Below, in pieces: positions 52,610 to 60,496 of a stretch of 61,282 nt of DNA. The notes under the pieces were generated by a model that made no database searches, was not told the DNA's origin, and worked only from the letters and a program-made list of their open reading frames with translations. The stretch lies in the NCBI GenBank assembly GCA_016199935.1, contig JACQFS010000044.1, positions 1 to 61,282 on the forward strand, written 5' to 3'. Made by a program: the position numbers and the translations under genes. Positions within the stretch are counted from its first letter, which is position 1; each line of letters begins with the position of its first letter. This stretch comes from Verrucomicrobiota bacterium. GTDB taxonomy: Bacteria > Verrucomicrobiota > Verrucomicrobiia > Limisphaerales > JACQFS01.

Positions 52610-54574
52610 ATGTTCACGCTTTCAGAAGTCAGCAAATCCTACGGTGGTCGCGCGTTGTTTGAAGACGTCACGATTCAGATCAACCGCGACGACCGGCTCG
52701 GCCTCGTCGGCCCCAACGGCGCGGGCAAATCCACGCTCTTCAAGCTCATCCTCGGCCAGGAGGAATGCGACCACGGCATCATTACCTCGATGCGCGGCGC
52801 GACCGTCGGCTTCCTGCCGCAGGAGAGCGCGCCCGTGGGCGAGGAGACCGTGCTCGAACTCGCCACCGCCATCTCGCCCGAGTTCGTCGAGGTGCGGCGG
52901 AAACTGAAAGAGTGGGACGCCGCACATCCCGACGACGTTGATCCGCACGACAATCTTCACGCGCGCTACGACGAGATGGGCGGCTGGCAGCTCGACGCGA
53001 AGGCGAAGAAAATTCTCGCCGGCCTCGACTTTCGTGAGAGCGACTTCCACCGGCCGGCGCGCGAGTTGAGCGGCGGCTGGGTGATGCGCGCGCATCTCGC
53101 GCGGCTGCTCGTGCAGGAGCCGGACCTGTTGATGCTCGACGAGCCGACGAACCACCTCGATCTCGAGACGCTGCTGTGGTTTCAGGAATATCTCTTCGCG
53201 TATCCCGGCGGCATCGTGCTGATCTCGCACGACCGCGAGTTTCTCAACACGCTCGTCACGGGGATCATCGAGCTGCGGCAGCAGAAACTTTTTTCCTACA
53301 CCGGCAATTACGACAACTTCCTCGAACAGCGCGCCGCCGCCGAGGCGCAGCAGCTCGCCGCGCACAAGAACCAGCAGCGCGACATCGCGCGGCTCCAGGA
53401 ATTCGCCGATCGTTTCGGCGCCAAGGCCAGCAAGGCGTCGCAAGCCCAGAGCAAGCTCAAGCAGATCGAGCGCATGGTGAAGATCGAGGCGCCCGAGTCG
53501 TCCGGGCCGGTCGTCGGTTTTTCCTTTCCGCAGCCGGTCCGCAGCGGGCAGCGCGCCCTCAAGCTGGCCGGGTTGCACCACGCCTACGGCGATAACGTGG
53601 TGTATCGCGGCGTGGATTTCGAGGTCGAGCGCGGCCAGCGCGTCGTGCTCGTCGGGCCGAACGGCGCGGGGAAATCCACTTTGCTCAAGCTCGCGTCGGG
53701 CACGCTCCCGGTGCAGCGCGGCGAGCGCATCCTCGGCCACAACGTCAAGGAGGGCTACTACGCGCAGTATCGCTCCGAGATGTTCCAGATGAACCGCACC
53801 GTGCTGGCGGAGGCGCTCGACACCGTGGCGCGCGTGACCGAGCAATCCGTCCGCACGCTGCTCGGCGCGTTTCTGTTCCGCGGCGACGACGTTTTCAAAA
53901 AGGTCAGCGTGTTGAGCGGCGGCGAGAAGAGCCGGCTCGCGCTGGTGAAGATCCTCCTCGACCCGCCGAATCTTTTGCTGATGGACGAGCCGACGACGCA
54001 CCTCGACATGGCGAGCATTGATGCGCTGGTCGGCGCGCTGAAGAACTTTACGGGCACGCTCATTTTCATCAGCCACGACGTGTATTTCATCCGCGCCCTG
54101 GCGAACCGCGTGTTGCACGTGAACGCCGGGGCGCTGACGAATTATCCCGGCGACTACCAATACTACCTCGACAAAACCAAGGCCGCCTCGGCGCGGCTCG
54201 GGCTCACCGCCGGAGAAAAGGCGGTGGTGTCGTCCAGCCGCACGGTTGCACCCGAGCCACGCGAGCCGGGACTTTCGCGCAAGGAACAAAAGCGCCTCGA
54301 GGCACAACAGCGTCAGGCGCGTTCTGCGGGCGAGCGTGATGCGCGCCGGCGCGTGGCCGAATTGGAAAAGCGGATCGCCGATTGCGAGGCCAAGCAGTCG
54401 GAATACGCGCAGGAGCTGGAGAACCCCGCGACCTACGAGAAGGCCGGCGCCGCGATGCACCTCAACCGCGAGTTGAGCGTGGTGGTGGACGAACTCACCC
54501 GGCTCCAGGCCGAGTGGGAGGAGGCGGCGACGAAGCTGGCGGCGGAAGAAGCGGCGTCGAAAACGGCCGGCTGA
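52610..54574 (+). CDS. ABC-F family ATPase
   Basis: A 654-residue protein with two ATP-binding cassettes and no membrane part: Walker A LVGPNGAGKSTLFK and LVGPNGAGKSTLLK, signatures LSGGW and LSGGEKSR, Walker B MLDEPTNHLD and MDEPTTHLD. Between them is the P-site linker region (about 230-310, rich in Gln, Ala and Lys), and at the end a coiled coil (540-650, rich in Ala, Glu and Arg), as in Uup. ABC-F proteins act on the ribosome. The GreA/B-like gene follows 2 bp later. Confidence 0.93.
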   Translation: MFTLSEVSKSYGGRALFEDVTIQINRDDRLGLVGPNGAGKSTLFKLILGQEECDHGIITSMRGATVGFLPQESAPVGEETVLELATAISPEFVEVRRKLKEWDAAHPDDVDPHDNLHARYDEMGGWQLDAKAKKILAGLDFRESDFHRPARELSGGWVMRAHLARLLVQEPDLLMLDEPTNHLDLETLLWFQEYLFAYPGGIVLISHDREFLNTLVTGIIELRQQKLFSYTGNYDNFLEQRAAAEAQQLAAHKNQQRDIARLQEFADRFGAKASKASQAQSKLKQIERMVKIEAPESSGPVVGFSFPQPVRSGQRALKLAGLHHAYGDNVVYRGVDFEVERGQRVVLVGPNGAGKSTLLKLASGTLPVQRGERILGHNVKEGYYAQYRSEMFQMNRTVLAEALDTVARVTEQSVRTLLGAFLFRGDDVFKKVSVLSGGEKSRLALVKILLDPPNLLLMDEPTTHLDMASIDALVGALKNFTGTLIFISHDVYFIRALANRVLHVNAGALTNYPGDYQYYLDKTKAASARLGLTAGEKAVVSSSRTVAPEPREPGLSRKEQKRLEAQQRQARSAGERDARRRVAELEKRIADCEAKQSEYAQELENPATYEKAGAAMHLNRELSVVVDELTRLQAEWEEAATKLAAEEAASKTAG

Positions 54575-54576
54575 CG

Positions 54577-55056
54577 ATGAACAAACGCGCGCTCGTCAAA
54601 AAAATCCTCGCGCATCTCGCGGACGAGCTGGCGCTTTACCACAAGGCCGCGAACACCGCGCGCGCCGAGGCGACCGACGAGCAGAGCAAGGCGGAGAACA
54701 AATACGACACGCGCGGACTCGAGGCCTCGTATCTCGCGCGCGGCCAGTCGCGCCAGGCGGCGGAGACGGAGCGAACGATCCAGCAGTTTGACCGGCTTGA
54801 TTTGCGCGCGTTCGGCGCGGCGGAGGCGATTAACCTTGGCGCGCTGGTGGAGTTGGAGACGAAGGGCGCGCGGACTTTTTACTTTCTCGCCCCCGGCGCG
54901 GGCGGCACGGAGATTGCGCACGAAAATCAGGAGGTGCTCGTCATCACGCCGCACTCGCCACTGGGCCAGCAACTCGTCGGGCGAAAGGAGGGCGAGCGCT
55001 TGCGGCTCACGCTCGGCGGCGCGCAGCAGGATTACCGCGTGGTGTCGGTGAAGTGA
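54577..55056 (+). CDS. GreA/GreB-like transcription elongation factor family protein
   Basis: 159 residues. A helical N-terminal half (KKILAHLADELALYHKAANT, then ENKYDTRGLEASYLARGQSR) is followed by the GreA/B C-terminal FKBP-like domain with VLVITPHSPLGQQLVGRKEG. It lacks the full acidic coiled-coil tip of GreA, so it may bind RNA polymerase without stimulating cleavage. It is coupled to the ABC-F gene. Confidence 0.82.
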   Translation: MNKRALVKKILAHLADELALYHKAANTARAEATDEQSKAENKYDTRGLEASYLARGQSRQAAETERTIQQFDRLDLRAFGAAEAINLGALVELETKGARTFYFLAPGAGGTEIAHENQEVLVITPHSPLGQQLVGRKEGERLRLTLGGAQQDYRVVSVK

Positions 55057-55063
55057 GGAATAA

Positions 55064-55088
55064 GAGCCTCCTCACGTCGGCTTCTACC
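55064..55088 (-). repeat. Dispersed motif AGCCGACGTGAGGAGGCTC, copy 2
   Basis: The same 19-bp core as at 31908-31926, in the opposite orientation (55064-55082), with the adjoining GGTAG conserved. It lies between converging genes and includes the last codons of the broken amidohydrolase. Confidence 0.7.
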
Positions 55089-55792
55089 TGCGGTGGAGAT
55101 AAAACCGCGCGGCGTTGCCGCCGAGGATTTTTTTCTTCGCGGCGTCGGGCAGCGACGTGAGGTTGTCGCGCACGAGGCCGAAGACCTGGCCGTAGGTTCC
55201 GGCGAGCAGGCATACGGGCCAGTCGGAGCCGAACATCAGCCGGTCCACGCCAAACGCGGCGAAGGCCACGTCGAGATACGGACGGCTCGATGTGCGGCTT
55301 CGCGAGATGGTCGAGCACGAACGGCTGGTCGGAAAATTTCTCCACGAGCTTGATCGCGGCGGGGAGTTGCCTCGGAAAAACGAGCAGGTCGTAGGTCAGC
55401 CGGTGCCGAGCGAGCTGCCCGATGCCGCGCACGAATTCCGGCCGCAGCACGAACGCGTCATCCGGCTCGTCCTGCACCACATGGCGCACGCCGACGAACT
55501 TCGGATGCCGCGCGAACTTGGCGAGTTGCTCCCCGACGTGCGGCGAACGCAGGTCCACCCAGCCGACGACGCCCTTGATGAGCGGATGCGCGTCGGCGAG
55601 TTCGAGCAGCCAGCGCGTTTCCTCCACCGTCTGCCGCGCCTGCACGGCGATGGAGCCATCGAGGCCGGAGCGCTTGAGCAGCGGCGCGAGGTCCGGCGGG
55701 AGGAAGTCGCGGCGGATCGGCCAGCCGCGCTTCATCCACGGATATTCCTTGGGGCTGTAGCTCCAGAAATGTTGGTGGGCGTCGAGTTTCAT
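55084..55792 (-). pseudogene. Broken amidohydrolase (fuconolactonase-like)
   Basis: The first frame (55792 down to about 55285) starts MKLDAHQHFWSYSPKEYPWM, as in L-fuconolactonase-type amidohydrolases, and runs to FVLDHLAKPHIE. A second frame (55269-55084) gives the end of the same family: FAAFGVDRLMFGSDWPVCLL and AAKKKILGGNAARFYL. About 40-50 residues normally between them (the R-E-L-A...C-K-L-S-G strand) are missing and the frame shifts at the junction near 55280. So an out-of-frame deletion has inactivated the gene, unless the assembly is wrong there. It sits at the end of the sugar-catabolism run. Confidence 0.8.
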
Positions 55793-55794
55793 GA

Positions 55795-55861
55795 CGGAGC
55801 GCGGAGCTCCAGCTCCGCGCGGCAAAATCGTGAACACGCGGAGCTGGAGCTCCGCGCTCCG
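55795..55861. repeat. CGGAGCGCGGAG palindromic element, copy 3 (intergenic)
   Basis: Perfect 25-bp arms starting CGGAGCGCGGAGCTCCAGCT at 55795-55819, inverted at 55837-55861. It lies 2 bp upstream of the broken amidohydrolase start and 3 bp after the stop of the MocA-like gene, so it fills the whole gap and must replace the ribosome binding site region. Confidence 0.9.
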
Positions 55862-55864
55862 CCG

Positions 55865-57202
55865 TTAGCTCAACCCCTTCACTTCCCATCCCTTCCGGTA
55901 GATGCGGCGCACGAACTGATTCGCGTCCTTCAGGTTTTTGAACTTCAGCCCCGCCGCGTCCCATTCGAGCGTCGCCTTGGGGAAACGCGAAGCGATGCCG
56001 CCGAGCAGCACCGTTTCCGTGAGCGGACCAGCGTAGCTGAAGTTCGCGGAAGTCTTGCCGTTGCCGCGCACGCCCTCGACGAACGAGTGCCAGTGATTCA
56101 CCGGCTCCAGTTTCGGCATCGCGAAGTCCTTGAAATTTTCCTCCGGCAGCAGCACCGGCTTGCCGACGTGCGGCAGCAGCATCACGCCCTTGGCGCCGAT
56201 GAAGATGGAACCTTGCGCCGGCAGCTTCGCCGCGCCGAGCAGCACCTGCGCTTCCGCCGGCGGGCGCTCGTCGCCGTCATACCACGTAACGTTTACCGTT
56301 TTGCCCGCGGTGAATTTGGTTCCGGGGAACATGTAGTGGACGACCGCGTTCTCGCCCCAGTTGTGCGCGTTGGGTGTTGGGCCCTCGGAGCGGACGGTGA
56401 GCGGCGCGGTGAGCGCGAGCGCCTTGAAAACGGGGTCGTAAATGTGGCAGCCCATGTCGCCGAACGTGCCGGTGCCGAAGTCGAGGCGCTTGCGCCAGTT
56501 GCTCGGGTGATAATAGCCGCTGCCGATGAACGGCCGTTCCGCCGCGGTGCCCAGCCACGCGTCCCAGTTCATCGTCGCCGGCACCGGGTCCGCTTTGTCC
56601 GGGCGCGGCGTGGCGTCGCTCCACTTCTTGTTGCTCCACGTGTGGACCTCCTTGACCTTGCCGATCGCGCCCGTCTGCACGAGCTGGACGGCGGTGCGAT
56701 ACTCGATGCTCGAATGGACTTGGATGCCCATCTGCGTCACGAGATTTTTTTCGCGCGCGACCTCCGCGAGCCGGCGTGACTCGTAAATGTCGTGCGTCAG
56801 CGGCTTCTGCCCATAGACGTTCAGGCCGAGTTGCAACGCGCTCATGCCCATCGCCGCGTGCATGTGGTCGGGCGTCGAGACATTCACCGAGTCGAGGTTC
56901 TTGTGCTCCTTGTCGAGCATCTCGCGCCAGTCCTGATAAACCTTCACCTCGGGAAACTTTTTCTTAACGTCCTCTGCGCGCGCGAGGTCCACCTCGGCGA
57001 CGCACGTGAGCTTGAGCGATGCGTGGGTTGTGAGCGCGCTCCAGTCGGCCCGCGCCATCCCCAGCGCGCCGAAGCTCGCGTGCCGCACCGCGCCACTGGG
57101 CGGTGCGGAGATCAGGTGGCGGGTGAAAAACGGCGCGGCGATGCCGGCGGCGCCGAGTTGCTTCAGGAAAGAACGGCGGTTCGGATGAAACGTGGGATTC
57201 AT
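55865..57202 (-). CDS. Exported Gfo/Idh/MocA-family oxidoreductase
   Basis: A 445-residue protein with a Tat signal (NRRSFLKQLGAAGIAAPFF). The Rossmann part has VNVSTPDHMHAAMGMSALQ and the catalytic Lys in VYGQKPLTHDIYESR (QKP in place of EKP). A large second domain follows (GTGTFGDMGCHIYDPVF). This is the long, exported subgroup typical of Planctomycetes/Verrucomicrobiota. The sugar substrate is unknown; the neighbours (sulfatase, alcohol dehydrogenase) suggest polysaccharide use. Confidence 0.88.
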   Translation of the reverse strand: MNPTFHPNRRSFLKQLGAAGIAAPFFTRHLISAPPSGAVRHASFGALGMARADWSALTTHASLKLTCVAEVDLARAEDVKKKFPEVKVYQDWREMLDKEHKNLDSVNVSTPDHMHAAMGMSALQLGLNVYGQKPLTHDIYESRRLAEVAREKNLVTQMGIQVHSSIEYRTAVQLVQTGAIGKVKEVHTWSNKKWSDATPRPDKADPVPATMNWDAWLGTAAERPFIGSGYYHPSNWRKRLDFGTGTFGDMGCHIYDPVFKALALTAPLTVRSEGPTPNAHNWGENAVVHYMFPGTKFTAGKTVNVTWYDGDERPPAEAQVLLGAAKLPAQGSIFIGAKGVMLLPHVGKPVLLPEENFKDFAMPKLEPVNHWHSFVEGVRGNGKTSANFSYAGPLTETVLLGGIASRFPKATLEWDAAGLKFKNLKDANQFVRRIYRKGWEVKGLS

Positions 57203-57216
57203 GATGCGGCGATTTT

Positions 57217-57293
57217 AGCCACGGATTGAACCCGGAAGAAACACCGATTTTCCGAAGCGAAATCCGTGTTCGATCCGTGTTTCATCCGTGGCT
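57217..57293. repeat. ACGGAT inverted-repeat element, copy 3
   Basis: AGCCACGGATTGAACCCGGA (57217-57236) is inverted, with an extra ATCCGTG unit, at 57262-57293. It occupies the gap between the alcohol dehydrogenase and MocA-like genes. Confidence 0.78.
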
Positions 57294-58321
57294 CAAGCAA
57301 CGTGCACCACCGCCTTGATCACGCCCGTCTCCGGCTTGGTCCAGCTCGCAAACACGCCGATCATCTCATCGAACTCCGCGTGGTGCGTGATCCACGGGCG
57401 CGTGTCAATTTTCCCCTCCTCGATCAGCTTGATGATGCGCGTGAAGTCGCCGGGCAGCGCGTTGCGGCTGGCGAGGATGTCCAGTTCGCGCCGGTGCAGC
57501 GCGGGTGCGTGCGGGATGCTCACCTCGGACTGCGTGATGCCGACGTAAACGAGCCGGCCCTTGAACGCGCAGTAATTCAGCGCCTGCGCCATGGACTTGT
57601 TGCTCCCCGTCGCGTCCACGACCACGTCGGCGAGTTGGCCGTTCGTGAGATCCACGAGGCGCTTCAGCTCTTCGCCGTCTCCCTTGGCGAGGATCGTGTC
57701 AGGCACGCCCATCTTCTCGCGCACGAAGGCGAGGCGCTGCTCGTTCATGTCCATCACGATCGTTTTCTTCCCGGCCAGCTTGGCGAATTCAATCGCGCTC
57801 AAACCGATGGGGCCGGCGCCGATCACGAGCACATGCTCGTCGGATTTGGGATGGCCGCGATTCACCGCGTGGCAGCCGATGGTGAGCGTCTCGACGAGCG
57901 CGAGTTGCTCGAAGGAAAGTTTCGCCGAGGGGTGGAGCTTGCGCGCGGGCAGCACGATGCGCTCGGTCATGCCGCCATCGCACATCACGCCGAGCGTCTT
58001 GTTTGTTTCGCAGCAGTTCGTGTGACCGCGCCGGCACGTGTAGCAATGCCCGCAGTTGAGGTAAGGCTCCACGGAGCAGCGGTCGCCGGGCTTGATGTTC
58101 GTCACGCCCGCGCCGACCGCGAGCACCTCGACGCCAAGTTCGTGGCCCGGAATGCGCGGGTAGCTGAAGAACGGCATCTTGCCGAGGTAGCCGGAAATGT
58201 CCGTGCCGCAAATGCCGATGCGATGAACGCGGAGCAGTGCCTCGCCCGGCCCGGGCTTGGCGGGTTCGGCGATGTCGACGGCTTTCCAGGACTGGGGTTT
58301 CTCGAGTTGGAGTGCTTTCAT
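57293..58321 (-). CDS. Zinc-dependent medium-chain alcohol (polyol/sugar acid) dehydrogenase
   Basis: 342 residues of the MDR family: catalytic zinc site GICGTDISGY and PGHELGVEV, four-Cys structural zinc site (CGHCYTCRRGHTNCC), and NAD fold VLVIGAGPIGLSAIEFAK. It is closest in pattern to sorbitol, threonine or galactonate-type dehydrogenases. It probably oxidises a sugar alcohol or sugar acid. It is coded 34 bp after the sulfatase gene. ATG at 58321. Confidence 0.9.
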   Translation of the reverse strand: MKALQLEKPQSWKAVDIAEPAKPGPGEALLRVHRIGICGTDISGYLGKMPFFSYPRIPGHELGVEVLAVGAGVTNIKPGDRCSVEPYLNCGHCYTCRRGHTNCCETNKTLGVMCDGGMTERIVLPARKLHPSAKLSFEQLALVETLTIGCHAVNRGHPKSDEHVLVIGAGPIGLSAIEFAKLAGKKTIVMDMNEQRLAFVREKMGVPDTILAKGDGEELKRLVDLTNGQLADVVVDATGSNKSMAQALNYCAFKGRLVYVGITQSEVSIPHAPALHRRELDILASRNALPGDFTRIIKLIEEGKIDTRPWITHHAEFDEMIGVFASWTKPETGVIKAVVHVA

Positions 58322-58355
58322 GTTGATGGGTTGCGGAAATAGTCGTCGTGCGATT

Positions 58356-59708
58356 TCAGTTTCGTTTCGGAGCGCTCGCACCCCAGCGCGGCGGGACATT
58401 CTGGCGATCCCAGTTCGCGTAAGCGGTCTGGAGCCGGGCCAAAACCTCGGGCCGCTCGGCCGCGAGATCGTGCGTTTCCGAAATGTCCGCGTCCAGATCA
58501 TAGAGCTTGGCCGCGCTCTTTCCGCGCTGGACGAATTTCCACTGCCCGGCCCGCGCCGCGCGCTGCTCGCCGATGCGCCAGAACAGTGCCTCGTGCGGCA
58601 CGCCGGCCTTCGCGCCGCTGAGGAACGGCACGAGATCCGAGCCTTCGAGATTTTTTCCGCCACCATCCACGCCCGCGGCGGCGAGCGCGGTCGGCACGAG
58701 ATCGAGTGACGAAACCGGCGGAGTAAAAACTTTTCCCGCCGGAATCCGTCCCTTCCACTGCGCGAGGAACGGGATGCGGATGCCGCCCTCGAGCAGCGAG
58801 CCTTTGCCGCCGTTTAGCGGGAGGTTGCTGGAGGTTAGTTCCGCCGTCGGCCCGCCGTTGTCGCTGAGGAAAAAAATCAGCGTGTCGTCCTCGAGGCCGA
58901 GCGCGCGGAGCTTCGCGAGAATCGCGCCGACGCTTTCGTCCAGCGAGTGGAGCATCGCGGCGAAAACGGCGCGGTGGGCGTTGGTGATGGCGGAAAATTT
59001 CTCCACGTCCGCAAGCTTCGCCTGCATCGGGCTGTGGACGGCGTTGTAGGGGACGTAGAGAAACCACGGCTGCGCCCGGTGGCGCTCGATGAACCCGACA
59101 GCCTCGCGCGTGAACGCGTCGGTGAGGTAGTTGGTCTCTACGATCTCGCGCGTGCCGGCGATCAGCGAGTTGTCGGCGTCATACGGATTTTCGTTCGTGC
59201 GGAAGCGCGAGTAAACGCCGCGATACGGCGGCGGCACGTAGTAGTGGCCTTCGTGAAGAAAGCCGAAGAACTCGTCGAAGCCGCGGCGCAGCGGCTGGAA
59301 TTTTTCCGTCGCGCCCAGATGCCACTTGCCGACGATGCCGGTCGCGTAACCCGCGGCCTTGAGATGATCCGCAAGCGTGCGCTCGGTCAGCGGCAGGCCG
59401 ATTTCCGGATCGAGGTTCTGTTTGCCGATCGCATTCAGTTCATGGCCGAAGCGCGATTGAAACCGTCCCGTGATCAAACCCGCGCGCGACGGACTGCACA
59501 ACGGTGCCGTGACGTATCCCGCGGTGAACCGCACGCCATTGCGCGCGAGCGAATCAATGTGCGGCGTGGGAATCTCCGGATTGCCCTGGCACGACAACTC
59601 GCCGTAACCGAGGTCGTCGGCGACGAGGAGCAGGATGTTGGGCCGCGATGCCGCAAATCCGATAGTGATCGAGGAGAGTAGAAGAATGGCTTGGAGGAGA
59701 TTCTTCAC
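58356..59708 (-). CDS. Exported sulfatase
   Basis: A 450-residue sulfatase (S1 family) with the N-terminal signal VKNLLQAILLLSSITIGFA and the metal-binding RPNILLLVADDLGYGELSC. The formylglycine site is PLCSPSRAGLITGRF (CxPSR, matured by a separate enzyme not in this window), followed by GKWHLG and FFLSDNGGPTAE. It cleaves sulfate from a sulfated glycan or similar ester. The GTG at 59708 is chosen because it opens the signal peptide. Confidence 0.9.
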   Translation of the reverse strand: MKNLLQAILLLSSITIGFAASRPNILLLVADDLGYGELSCQGNPEIPTPHIDSLARNGVRFTAGYVTAPLCSPSRAGLITGRFQSRFGHELNAIGKQNLDPEIGLPLTERTLADHLKAAGYATGIVGKWHLGATEKFQPLRRGFDEFFGFLHEGHYYVPPPYRGVYSRFRTNENPYDADNSLIAGTREIVETNYLTDAFTREAVGFIERHRAQPWFLYVPYNAVHSPMQAKLADVEKFSAITNAHRAVFAAMLHSLDESVGAILAKLRALGLEDDTLIFFLSDNGGPTAELTSSNLPLNGGKGSLLEGGIRIPFLAQWKGRIPAGKVFTPPVSSLDLVPTALAAAGVDGGGKNLEGSDLVPFLSGAKAGVPHEALFWRIGEQRAARAGQWKFVQRGKSAAKLYDLDADISETHDLAAERPEVLARLQTAYANWDRQNVPPRWGASAPKRN

Positions 59709-59751
59709 CCGATCATCAAACGGAGACGCTGCAAAATTGTTCGTGTCGCAG

Positions 59752-59976
59752 TCACAGCGAAAATTCGGCCGTGATGCCATGCTGCCTCCGCTTTTCCGCG
59801 AAGCCAGGCCGGGCACGGAGCTTCGGCAGGTTCGAACGGCAAAAAGCCAGCCATTCGTCGTTGGACATCCACGAGTGATGCGACCGGTGCCCGCACCAGT
59901 CGGGAAGCTCCAGTGCGAAGCTGCCGACGTATGGCGGGGGTGTCTCTTTAAGAGAGTAGCTTGATGACTCGCTCAT
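59752..59976 (-). CDS. Small protein of unknown function
   Basis: 74 residues, starting MSESSSYSLKETPPPYVGSF and including WCGHRSHHSWMSNDEWLAFC, a Cys/His/Trp-rich middle. It overlaps the end of the nucleotidyltransferase gene by 29 bp, which suggests the two are translated together. No family recognised. Other starts at 59994 and 60036 are possible. Confidence 0.5.
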   Translation of the reverse strand: MSESSSYSLKETPPPYVGSFALELPDWCGHRSHHSWMSNDEWLAFCRSNLPKLRARPGFAEKRRQHGITAEFSL

Positions 59977-60478
59977 ATAATTCCGGCGTTCCATGTTTTT
60001 CGAACAAGGCGCGCAGCCAGGCCGCCTTCGGGTCAACGCGATTGACGGAGACCAACTGCGCCACGTCGGTCAGATCCTTCAAGGCTCGCAAGCTCGGGGC
60101 GTGCTTCAACGCGTGAACCTTGAGCGTCAGTAAGTGTTCGAGGCTCGGCACCACGACTGCCGCTCCCTCGAGATTCGCCGGCTTCGCTGCGGACACCAAA
60201 CGGTCAAACGTTTCGGCCGGCACGAGCATCAGGTCGAGGTTCCATTGCGCGCCGTCGGAAGGCTCGTATTGAACAAAGGTGCCGCCGTCGTGAAACAGTT
60301 TGTATCCGAGTTGCAGAACAACCTCCTGCCAGCGGTCGCGATCGTCCTTGCAAACAAGAATGTCCGCGTCCTCAGTGCCACGCTGGAAGCCGTGCTCGAT
60401 TACGGCGTGTCCGCCGATCACAAGGAAGCGCAGACCGTGCTGCGCCGCGGCTTCGTTCAATTGATTGAACAGCGACAT
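59948..60478 (-). CDS. Nucleotidyltransferase (AbiEii/DUF6036-like)
   Basis: 176 residues with FLVIGGHAVIEHGFQRGTED (the GG helix turn) and then DADIL, the nucleotidyltransferase metal site. Later come LDLMLVP and LKVHALKHAPSLRALKDLTD. The family includes the toxin half of AbiE-type abortive infection systems and also stand-alone enzymes. No AbiEi-like antitoxin is seen; the small overlapping downstream gene is the only candidate partner. GC is somewhat below the surrounding level. Confidence 0.78.
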   Translation of the reverse strand: MSLFNQLNEAAAQHGLRFLVIGGHAVIEHGFQRGTEDADILVCKDDRDRWQEVVLQLGYKLFHDGGTFVQYEPSDGAQWNLDLMLVPAETFDRLVSAAKPANLEGAAVVVPSLEHLLTLKVHALKHAPSLRALKDLTDVAQLVSVNRVDPKAAWLRALFEKHGTPELYERVIKLLS

Positions 60479-60496
60479 CGGACGGATAGTGTGCCG

